This document shows positions 16,638-23,446 of a stretch of DNA of 64,000 nucleotides, piece by piece. The notes below the pieces were generated by a model. The model worked only from the letters and a program-made list of their open reading frames with translations, ran no database searches and was not told the origin of the DNA. Source of the DNA: a virus; the IMG/VR virus record IMGVR_UViG_3300013093_000029, positions 27,255 through 91,254 of that record, one strand, 5' to 3'. Each line of letters begins with the position of its first letter. The stretch's first letter is position 1. Both the position numbers and the translations under genes were made by a program.

Positions 16638-19241
16638 TTAATTAGTGTTTGCTGCTACTCTAGCTGTATGATCTACGTTTTGTTTCATTAGTCTAGCAAT
16701 TTCTGCTAAATGAGCTGTAGCTTCTGCAGAACTAACATCACCGCGTTCCTCGTCGTCCCATTGTTTATATACTTTCTTAATAGGATCTGCTTCTGGACGT
16801 TTCATAAACTCTTCTTGCAGTTGATTTACGTCAAAACCTTCAAAGCCTTTCATACGATCTTTAATCACACCCCAACGATCTTCATTCATGCTAACCTTTG
16901 GTTGATAATCGTTTTCTCCGAATCGCTGACCTTTCATTTCACGCATAGCATCAATAGCTGTTACCAGACTTTCAACTGTGGCATTACTCAATACGCTACT
17001 AGGTCCGTTAGTAGTAACCGGACTAGTTGCTGTTTGATTAAATCCTTGAAGTTGTTTAGCTATTTCAGCTTGCAATACCGGCGAGTTGACTACAGTTTTG
17101 TCCATACCGTCATCGCCGGTTAGGTTTCCAGATTGTAACTTCATGGCATTTATTACATCAAGTAATTTACCAGTTGATACTGTACTTAATACACTACTCG
17201 GGCCACTAATAAGTTCAGGGCCGTTTTCACCAGCAATACCTAGTTTACCTACACCAATTGCACCACCTTTATCATGTTTAGCAACGGATTTCATGTAATC
17301 AGATTGCCAATCACTAGGCTTATTAGCCTGTGCAGCATTTGCATTTTGTGTAGCAGCAAAATCTCTTATACGTTTTTCATATTCTGCTTGCGTTTCATTT
17401 GGTTGTTTTAAGAACGCTGTACTTGATGCTCCTACTCCTTCGGCTTTATTTTCGCCTGTAGCTACTTGTGTCATAGCCGCAGTTCTATTTTCTTTTGCGA
17501 TCCCAGGAGTATGAGTTTTAATACCAAGATCAGCAAGCATATCCTGTACTTGGCTTAACATTGCTTTGCTTACTTCGGCAAATTTTGCTATAGCAGGTGT
17601 TAATTCTTGTTGAAGTGCTTTTTTCAAATCTTGCGCAGCTTCTTCTGCGCCTGTTACACTCTTAGTTAGATCATCATTTGCATCTTTTTGTGTTACTCCA
17701 GCCTCTGCTCCATCTACAGCAGCTTTTGTATATTGATTGTTGGCATCAATTTGTTTAGACATTGATGCAGAAAGATCTTTTATAGCACCATCAGCAAAAT
17801 ATCCAGCACGAGCCAATCCTTGGTTAGAGAGAATAGATTTATTAATCGTTTCACCGTACTTGGCATTTAAATCTGCACCTTTTTTGTAAGTTAATGTATT
17901 ACTTTCCCATGCTGCATATAATTCACTGGCTTTATCTTTAGCACCTCTTACTTGTGCTTCATACATTGCACCTTCTTCGTTAATAACTGCGCCATGTGAT
18001 GCAACACGATCTTTGAAATTTTTCAGCTCAAGATCTGTCATACTTGTCATAGCCTGCTGAATAGCAGCTTGTTGTTCAGGTGATTTTTTAGCCAATTCCT
18101 GTCTAAATATTAGTTCTTTAGATGCTTGTTCAGCAACTTCCATTTTCTTTTTAGCATCTTCACCTGTAATACTAGCAATTAAACGTAGATTTTCTGCATA
18201 TTTTTGTGTAGCATCTTGCACATTCTTATCAGTAACTGTTTTACCAGTGATACGCATCTGTTTAGTAACATCGGCCATTAGACCTACTTGTTCTTCAAAC
18301 CCGTAACCTAATTTTAATAGCTGTTCTTGTGCGCCCGATTCTTTTAGTGCCTTACCGACACGACCTAACATCTTAGTGCCTTCAGTTACACTAATGCCAG
18401 CTGATGCAATCTTTTCACTGCTGGCTTTAACAACATTTGACATTTGCTCAATAGTTAAACCGGCATCTCCTGCGGCATTGCGCATACCAGTCATGCCATC
18501 AGTAAACAGAGCCCCGCTAGCCGACATTTGATTAAATGCTTTGTATGTTTTTTCTACTTCTTTGCTTAAGATCTCAACACCAAACTTAGCTAATTTAGTC
18601 ATTGACTCTGAACTAGCGTCTAGTGCTGATCCGAGTATTTTTGCCGCGCCGCCGACTATAAATCCAAGTCCTTCAGTTTCGACTCCTGCAGCCATAGCTA
18701 CATCACCAAAGGTACTTAATAGCTTACCAGCGCCTTTAGCCGCAGATCCTGCCATGTCAATGCCTGCGGTCATCAGATCTGTAGATAATTGTGTTCCGCT
18801 AGCATCGTCTTGAAGATTTTTTACAAATTGTGCTGTACCTTGAGCAGCTCGACCTAGTATGTCTTTAGTTGCTTTACTAGTTGCATCTGCATATTTCTTA
18901 GTGGCTTCTTCAGCCATTTTAGTAGCAGCGGTCTTGGCTAACTCTGCTTTCATTGATTTCTTAACCGCTATTTCAGCCGCATCAGTAGTTTCATCTAGAT
19001 CTTCAATAGAATCATTGAGTTCATCAATTTTCTTTTTTAGGTCGTCATAGGTGGCTTTTTGCTTTTTAGCGTCTTTGGTTAACTTGTCAATTTCTTTTTG
19101 GAATTTTTCAGCAGATTTTCCAGACTTTTCGTAGATATCGTTTAAGTCCTTGCTGTTTGCGCCAAATCGTTCTAGGAATTCAGCAAACGCTCTTAATTGT
19201 TCTTCATTCATGCTTTTATAGACCTTGGTTTTAGCTACCAT
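16638..19241 (-). CDS. Tail tape-measure-like protein, 867 aa
   Basis: Expected to set tail length and fill the tail tube. I chose the ATG at 19241 (MVAKTKVYKSMNEEQLRAF) because the TATAAATA octamer at 19267-19274 would otherwise fall at or inside the longer frame, which starts at 19265. Residues about 30-110 are coiled coil. Residues 150-220 are Gly/Ala-rich and hydrophobic (GLGFIVGGAAKILGSALDAS). A long helical central region follows. KGGAIGVGKLGIAGENGPEL is the GE-GPEL motif frequent near the end of tape measures. SGPSSVLS/NGPSSVLS units occur twice nearby. The gene lies opposite gp26/gp51-like genes, which fits tail chaperones placed beside their tape measure. The match to T4 gp29 itself is not certain. 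Confidence 0.75.
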   Translation of the reverse strand: MVAKTKVYKSMNEEQLRAFAEFLERFGANSKDLNDIYEKSGKSAEKFQKEIDKLTKDAKKQKATYDDLKKKIDELNDSIEDLDETTDAAEIAVKKSMKAELAKTAATKMAEEATKKYADATSKATKDILGRAAQGTAQFVKNLQDDASGTQLSTDLMTAGIDMAGSAAKGAGKLLSTFGDVAMAAGVETEGLGFIVGGAAKILGSALDASSESMTKLAKFGVEILSKEVEKTYKAFNQMSASGALFTDGMTGMRNAAGDAGLTIEQMSNVVKASSEKIASAGISVTEGTKMLGRVGKALKESGAQEQLLKLGYGFEEQVGLMADVTKQMRITGKTVTDKNVQDATQKYAENLRLIASITGEDAKKKMEVAEQASKELIFRQELAKKSPEQQAAIQQAMTSMTDLELKNFKDRVASHGAVINEEGAMYEAQVRGAKDKASELYAAWESNTLTYKKGADLNAKYGETINKSILSNQGLARAGYFADGAIKDLSASMSKQIDANNQYTKAAVDGAEAGVTQKDANDDLTKSVTGAEEAAQDLKKALQQELTPAIAKFAEVSKAMLSQVQDMLADLGIKTHTPGIAKENRTAAMTQVATGENKAEGVGASSTAFLKQPNETQAEYEKRIRDFAATQNANAAQANKPSDWQSDYMKSVAKHDKGGAIGVGKLGIAGENGPELISGPSSVLSTVSTGKLLDVINAMKLQSGNLTGDDGMDKTVVNSPVLQAEIAKQLQGFNQTATSPVTTNGPSSVLSNATVESLVTAIDAMREMKGQRFGENDYQPKVSMNEDRWGVIKDRMKGFEGFDVNQLQEEFMKRPEADPIKKVYKQWDDEERGDVSSAEATAHLAEIARLMKQNVDHTARVAANTN

Positions 19242-19266
19242 AAATATAAAATATGGTACTATCAAT

Positions 19267-19274
19267 TATTTATA
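19267..19274 (-). promoter_or_regulatory. Candidate late promoter (TATAAATA)
   Basis: An exact T4-type TATAAATA on the minus strand, 26 bases before the chosen ATG of the tape-measure gene. It lies in the 45-base gap between that gene and the oppositely directed gp26-like gene. Confidence 0.6.
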
Positions 19275-19286
19275 GGAAATAAAAAC

Positions 19287-20153
19287 ATGAGTCAAACTCC
19301 ATCGTTTAATCAAGCTAACCCATTAGCTAGACACTTTAGACAACCAGTGATCTACACTAAACTACCTAGTCGCGGTCAGTTTTGGCCAGAAGGTAGTATA
19401 GACATCCCTGTTACAGGTGAAATTCCTATTCTAGCAATGAGTACTAAAGACGAAGTTATTCTACGCACACCAGATGCACTGTTAAACGGGCAAGGTGTTA
19501 TTGATGTTATTCAAAGTTGCTGTCCAACTATTAAGAACGCATGGGAAACTCCTAGTATTGACGTAGACAGCATTATTATCAGTATTCGTATTGCTAGTTA
19601 TGGTAATAATATGGAGTTTACCAGCACTTGCCCACACTGTAATACCCAGCATGACTATAGCGTTGATCTAGGAGTAGTTCTACAGGGCATCGAAACACCT
19701 AACTACAGTAGAGGTGTTGACGTAGATGGTCTTAAAATTAAACTACGTCCGCAACCATACTTTAGTCTTAACAAAACTAACATCATTGCTTTTGAAGAAC
19801 AGCAATTGTTACGATCACTACAGATGATTGAAGATAATTCAGACGAAGCACAGGCTAAATTTAATGCACAGCTGAATAAACTAATCGATCTTAACATTAT
19901 GATCACTGCCGACAGTACAGAAAGCATTACCACAGAAGACGGACAACTAGTAACTGATCGTAGTTTTATCAAAGAGTTCTACACAAACTGTGATAATAAA
20001 ACAGTTAAAGCGGTTAAAGCTCGTTTAGATGAATATAACAAACAAGCCAACATTAAACCATTTAATGTTATCTGTAGCGAAGAAGACTGCGCTAAGCCAT
20101 TTGATATTGATATTATATTCGATTTTGCAAGTTTTTTCGGAAAAGGCTCTTAA
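19287..20153 (+). CDS. gp26: Baseplate hub or tail-assembly protein, gp26-like
   Basis: The 288-residue product starts MSQTPSFNQANPLARHFRQP; earlier in-frame ATGs fall within the opposite gene's start region. The YTKLPSRGQFWPEG (about 31-45), LRTPDALLNGQGVIDVIQSC (about 71-90) and SIIISIRIASYGNNMEFTST blocks match the protein annotated gp26 (hub subunit) in T4-like cyanophages. Two cysteine pairs (CPHC near 118 and CSEEDC near 268) suggest a zinc ribbon. The 3' end carries a T TTT TTC slippery site in the correct phase, four codons before the stop, that would join this protein to the gp51-like frame. A role as a tail-assembly chaperone for the neighbouring tape measure is inferred. Confidence 0.8.
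   Translation: MSQTPSFNQANPLARHFRQPVIYTKLPSRGQFWPEGSIDIPVTGEIPILAMSTKDEVILRTPDALLNGQGVIDVIQSCCPTIKNAWETPSIDVDSIIISIRIASYGNNMEFTSTCPHCNTQHDYSVDLGVVLQGIETPNYSRGVDVDGLKIKLRPQPYFSLNKTNIIAFEEQQLLRSLQMIEDNSDEAQAKFNAQLNKLIDLNIMITADSTESITTEDGQLVTDRSFIKEFYTNCDNKTVKAVKARLDEYNKQANIKPFNVICSEEDCAKPFDIDIIFDFASFFGKGS
20132..20138 (+). promoter_or_regulatory. Candidate -1 ribosomal frameshift site (T TTT TTC)
   Basis: In the gp26 frame the codons read agT TTT TTC, the X XXY YYZ pattern. A one-base backward slip continues as cgg aaa agg ctc and runs straight into the gp51-like frame, which is open from 20111. The unshifted frame stops at 20153. The fusion would have 360 residues against 288. I see no clear downstream pseudoknot. 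Confidence 0.6.
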
Positions 20154-20173
20154 CTCTAGATAACGCCAGCGTC

Positions 20174-20368
20174 GTGTCCTTACTCGAAGGATATGACAAA
20201 GAAGTAAGAGCCTTAAAAGATGATGCGTTACGTATGTGTTGGTATATGCGTGGTGGGTTAAGTTATGATGATGCTATGTTGCTAAGTCAAACAGAAAAAG
20301 AAATTATCAATAAGATAGTTAAAGATAATTTAGAAACTACCCAAAAGAGTCATTTGCCTTTCTTTTAA
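20174..20368 (+). CDS. gp51: Hub assembly protein, gp51-like, likely made as frameshift extension
   Basis: Residues EGYDKEVRALKDDALRMCWY and MLLSQTEKEIINKIVKDNLE, ending SHLPFF, match my memory of the short gp51-type protein beside gp26 in T4-like marine phages. As a free gene it would have to start at a GTG (20174) with no ribosome site. The same frame is open upstream to 20111, across the slippery site at 20132-20138, so the natural product is more likely the C-terminal 76 residues of a gp26-gp51 fusion. The gpG/gpGT chaperones of other tailed phages are made this way. Confidence 0.7.
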   Translation: MSLLEGYDKEVRALKDDALRMCWYMRGGLSYDDAMLLSQTEKEIINKIVKDNLETTQKSHLPFF

Positions 20369-20915
20369 TAAAAGTCATTATATTACATACAAGAGTAGTT
20401 GTGTGGCATATATTCTAGACTAATCCATTTGTGTAGTATAATTCGTAATATATTCCATACAAGAAAGATGTCTCTGACATCTGCGTTATCGCTATCGCTC
20501 AACGCTTTTTCTTCTAATCTAAATTACGTTAGTTATTTTGAATTACTGTACTGCTCTTAAACGTTATCATCCAGATTTGGTCATACTTCACCTATCCGAG
20601 GCAAAGTATAAGTCGCATCATCCGAGTTGACAGTCATACTAACTAAAAGAGATTGTTAATCAATAACACGGAGGCGGTCAGCCGGTACCCCCTACTCTAG
20701 CTTCTTCTGACGGGTGCTGTATAGCCATAGTTAGCTAACTATACTAGTCACGTGAGTTGTATTGCTTTTTCTTCAGAGCTCACATCATTTGGCGTTTAGG
20801 CCTAATTGATCGTCGGTGCCATCCAGTGTGTAGTCTACTCTACACGTTCCAAGTGCGGCCATTACGCGAGCACCATCTCCTCTGGATACAGAACTTAATC
20901 TGCAATAGGGCTAAT
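20369..20915. ncRNA. 547-base gene-free region with many inverted repeats; candidate structured RNA
   Basis: No convincing protein gene on either strand, and visibly richer in G and C than the flanking genes. Perfect inverted repeats include 20467-20472/20476-20481 (GATGTC/GACATC), the palindrome at 20727-20742, GTGTAG/CTACAC at 20828-20833/20840-20845 and GTGC/GCAC at 20853-20856/20870-20873. The last two hairpins are enclosed by ATCCAG/CTGGAT (20821-20826/20882-20887), making a three-way junction. A TATAAT lies at 20437-20442 without a good -35. I find no tRNA, tmRNA or group I intron signature. Strand is unknown. A replication or packaging site is an alternative. Confidence 0.45.
20483..20513 (+). 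terminator. Possible terminator after gp26/gp51
   Basis: GCGTT (20483-20487) pairs with AACGC (20501-20505) around a 13-base loop, followed by TTTTTCTTC. The stem is short and the loop large, so it would be a weak terminator, or part of a larger RNA fold. Confidence 0.35.
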
Positions 20916-21353
20916 TTACTTCTTTATTACTAGATCTTTTACTGAATTCTTGCCAAGTTTAATTTGTATAATGCCGTTGTAGTTGTTTTCACGAAGTAAT
21001 ACATGTTCTGTGAATTGGTAGTAGGCCTCTAAGTAGTTTGTTTCGCCTCTACTGTTACATAAATGAATTATGTCACGAGTAAAGTTTTCTTTGCCATGTG
21101 TGTCAATATCTGCTTGTAGTCGCGGACTAGATCCCCAGTAGGTCTTCCAATCTGTTTCTACAACTTCACGACGTTTGTTTTTCTTGCCTTTTAGAGGTGG
21201 TCTCTTTTTGATAGTAGTGAAATATTTGCGGCCAACATAATCGTGACCATTTATATTATTTGTAATTCTGTAGATAAAACCATAATAAGTGCCGATATCC
21301 TCGGATTCAAATGCTACACCGTTATAAATCCAAGGATAATCGTATGATGCCAT
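20916..21353 (-). CDS. GIY-YIG nuclease-superfamily protein, 145 aa
   Basis: Residues about 22-45 read TYYGFIYRITNN then DYVGRKYF, the GIY and YIG strands with the conserved Arg after YVG. A later NYLEAYY (about 105) supplies the expected Glu. A Lys/Arg-rich insert (PPLKGKKNKRREVV) and SPRLQADIDTHGKENFTRDI follow the usual order. Homologous small proteins are common in T4-like phages, where they are labelled Seg-like or homing endonucleases. It has only the nuclease core, with no DNA-binding extension. It abuts the structured gene-free region. Whether it acts in homing or DNA repair cannot be read from sequence. Confidence 0.75.
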   Translation of the reverse strand: MASYDYPWIYNGVAFESEDIGTYYGFIYRITNNINGHDYVGRKYFTTIKKRPPLKGKKNKRREVVETDWKTYWGSSPRLQADIDTHGKENFTRDIIHLCNSRGETNYLEAYYQFTEHVLLRENNYNGIIQIKLGKNSVKDLVIKK

Positions 21354-21356
21354 AAG

Positions 21357-21548
21357 TTATTTAGCGGCTTTAGCTGCGTTTTTCTTCTCTTGAATTTCTG
21401 CACGACGAGCTTTGGTTAGTTTACCTAGGTCGCCCAATGCACCACGAGCACGTGTTCCTGCCGCTGCTACACCTTTTTCTTCAAATTTAGCATGTTCTGT
21501 TAAGTATGCTTCATATGCTGCTACGATTTGTTCATGATTTGTTGCCAT
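21357..21548 (-). CDS. Small basic helical protein, 63 aa
   Basis: Ala/Lys/Arg/Glu-rich (GVAAAGTRARGALGDLGKLT then RRAEIQEKKNAAKAAK), predicted helical, with an AAGGAG ribosome site. The Lys/Ala-rich end recalls histone H1-like nucleoid proteins. I recall similar short proteins in T4-like marine phages without a known function. DNA binding is a guess from charge. It lies three bases before the GIY-YIG gene and after the radical SAM pair, likely on one transcript. Confidence 0.6.
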   Translation of the reverse strand: MATNHEQIVAAYEAYLTEHAKFEEKGVAAAGTRARGALGDLGKLTKARRAEIQEKKNAAKAAK

Positions 21549-21569
21549 TTTTTACTTCTCCTTGTGAAA

Positions 21570-22586
21570 TTACCATTCTGTTGCGTACTGCTGATTTACC
21601 ACTGATATATTACATTTAGTCCTACATTCGGTCCTGGAGAAAATTTCAAACTCTTCGCTCCAATACTGGTCATTTAGGACCTCATTTAATGATCTTTGAT
21701 TCAGATCAAACTGGTTCTTACTTACATCTAACCACTCGTTGTTATGTGAATATCTATTTGCTACCCAACAACAAGGAAATAAATGTCCTTGACTGTTGAT
21801 AAACAAACCCTTATTACCGATTCCACATAACGGAGTTACTTCGCCAAACGTTTCTGCTTGGTTATATAATCTTAAATTAGTTTTTGCACCTACTGTACTT
21901 TCTTTACGTTCATTGAATTGTGTAAAAATCCGTTGGAATCTGTAGTTAGTACTAATTAAGTTATCCTTGGGCTGTAATTGGTCGCTTTCTGGGTATATAC
22001 TATATACTTTATTAAACTTTGTACTTAACGTCAACTGAAATTGATCAAACCCTAGTTCTTTGGCCAACAATTTCATATCATCTAATTTATCTTCGTTAAA
22101 TTTAAATGCAATAGCATCCCAGGTCATATAAACATGACTGCTATTGCGTAAGGTAGTAACGCCTTGAATGATACTCGACCAATTGCTGTTTATACGATAT
22201 TGTTCGTTACTGCCTTGATCCCATCCATCCAAACTAAAGTGAATATGATCATTATGATCTAATGCTTGCCCTAGTCTAGCCCACCAGTCAACATTTTTAT
22301 AGCTACCGTTGGTAACAATAACAAATTTCACTGGTTTAACACTTTTAATATATTCGATCACGTCTATTAAGCTATGTGCATATATAGGATCACCATCGTC
22401 GCCACAAAACGTAATCTTTTCTACGTTGTCTTGTATAAATTCTGGAGTAAAATTCTTCTTAAAGAAATTTAAACTTAATTCTGTGTTTACTAAGGTGTCG
22501 GGAACTTCTGTGCGAGCACAGCGCGGACATTTTAATGTACACTTACTGGATATTTCGATATGCCAATGCCACGTTGCTAATTTCAA
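21570..22586 (-). CDS. Radical SAM/SPASM-domain enzyme (first of pair), 338 aa
   Basis: Residues 16-23 read CTLKCPRC, the CxxxCxxC site that holds the radical-SAM [4Fe-4S] cluster. FCGDDGDPIYA (about 61-71) matches the glycine-rich SAM-binding strand, and FSLDGWDQGSNEQYR follows. The C-terminal part (CGIGNKGLFINSQGHLFPCC, about 249-268, then ECRTKC near 322) is a SPASM-type auxiliary cluster region, found in enzymes that modify peptides or proteins. The start is a TTG overlapping the stop of the paralogue (TTGA). Substrate is unknown; targets could be a virion or host protein. It is 30% longer in linker regions than its neighbour but has the same layout. Confidence 0.82.
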   Translation of the reverse strand: MKLATWHWHIEISSKCTLKCPRCARTEVPDTLVNTELSLNFFKKNFTPEFIQDNVEKITFCGDDGDPIYAHSLIDVIEYIKSVKPVKFVIVTNGSYKNVDWWARLGQALDHNDHIHFSLDGWDQGSNEQYRINSNWSSIIQGVTTLRNSSHVYMTWDAIAFKFNEDKLDDMKLLAKELGFDQFQLTLSTKFNKVYSIYPESDQLQPKDNLISTNYRFQRIFTQFNERKESTVGAKTNLRLYNQAETFGEVTPLCGIGNKGLFINSQGHLFPCCWVANRYSHNNEWLDVSKNQFDLNQRSLNEVLNDQYWSEEFEIFSRTECRTKCNISVVNQQYATEW

Positions 22587-23446
22587 AATTCGACCTCACG
22601 TTGCCATTGGTTTGAGTAACTTGTACCATTTAAGTTTTTTGTACAGGTTGCAACACAAGTTGCATTAGGTGATATCGAATCCCAGGATTCTTGCACAATG
22701 TTAAAATAGTCAATAGTGTGACTAGTATTGCCCAACCAGCAACACGGATACACTATACCCTTGGTAGAAATATATAGACTTTGTTCTTTAAGAGCAACAC
22801 AATCAATAGTTCCGATATTTACACTAGGATTTTTCCATCCGGTAGGGGGATTTAAAAAAGATATAGGGTGATTAGTATGCCGACGACTAACTTTAGCTCG
22901 AAACCATTTAAATCCTAATTCTTTTGCTAATGTTTGTGCTTGATCTACCTGATGTTGATTATGTTCAAATACTAACATTTCCCAGTGAGCTCTACCGCCG
23001 GCGGCAATAAATGCCTGCGCATTTTCTATAACCTTATCCCAACCAACATTTACTCTGTATATGTGATTGGTATCGTTTAATCCGTCGATACTAAAAATTA
23101 CATAATCTTTCTGATAAGATAACATTGCACCTAAAGAACTCCACCAAGTAGTAGACCGTAGACCTCCATTAGTATTCATACCTAATGTTATTGTGGGATT
23201 TAATTTACGAAAATAGCTATAAATTTCTAAGGTGTGCTTGCCTGCGGCAGGATCGCCATAATTTCCACACATATACATCTTGTCTAATGCTTTGATAGTA
23301 TCTTCTGAAATAGCATCTGCTATATTATCTACAGTTAAATGGTGCAGCACAGACTTATCAAACGTAGGATCAGTTTCTCTGCTACATTGCGGACATGCAG
23401 CATTACAAGCATCTGTAGGTTCTACGTGTAATATTTTAGGTAACAT
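22583..23446 (-). CDS. Radical SAM/SPASM-domain enzyme (second of pair), about 287 aa
   Basis: I chose the ATG at 23446 (MLPKILHVEPTDACNAACPQ), which places the CNAACPQC cluster motif at residue 14, as in its paralogue; ATGs at 23452 or 23476 would add 2 or 10 residues. MCGNYGDPAAGKHT is the glycine-rich SAM strand and FSIDGLNDTNHIYR the next conserved strand. The C-terminus has CVALKEQSLYISTKGIVYPC and CVATC, a SPASM-like cluster region. The gene overlaps the end of gp46 and the TTG start of its paralogue, so all are co-translated. It is not the 7-deazaguanine enzyme QueE, whose motif is different. Substrate unknown. Confidence 0.82.
   Translation of the reverse strand: MLPKILHVEPTDACNAACPQCSRETDPTFDKSVLHHLTVDNIADAISEDTIKALDKMYMCGNYGDPAAGKHTLEIYSYFRKLNPTITLGMNTNGGLRSTTWWSSLGAMLSYQKDYVIFSIDGLNDTNHIYRVNVGWDKVIENAQAFIAAGGRAHWEMLVFEHNQHQVDQAQTLAKELGFKWFRAKVSRRHTNHPISFLNPPTGWKNPSVNIGTIDCVALKEQSLYISTKGIVYPCCWLGNTSHTIDYFNIVQESWDSISPNATCVATCTKNLNGTSYSNQWQREVEF

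Noticed and set aside
20468-20560. 30-residue frame (MSLTSALSLSLNAFSSNLNY...) after TATAAT and AAGAAAG
   Set aside because: Low-complexity product that reads through the GATGTC/GACATC and GCGTT/AACGC hairpins; more likely part of the structured region than a gene. Conservation in relatives would change this.
20369-20915. tRNA, tmRNA or group I intron in the gene-free region
   Set aside because: No T-loop GTTCRA with an acceptor stem, no tmRNA ends and no P7/P-Q-R-S core that I can recognise on either strand.
21570-23446. Viperin or QueE identity for the radical SAM pair
   Set aside because: Viperin has a different motif context (CNYKC.FC) and no SPASM-like C-terminus, and QueE has a CX14CX2C site; neither fits.
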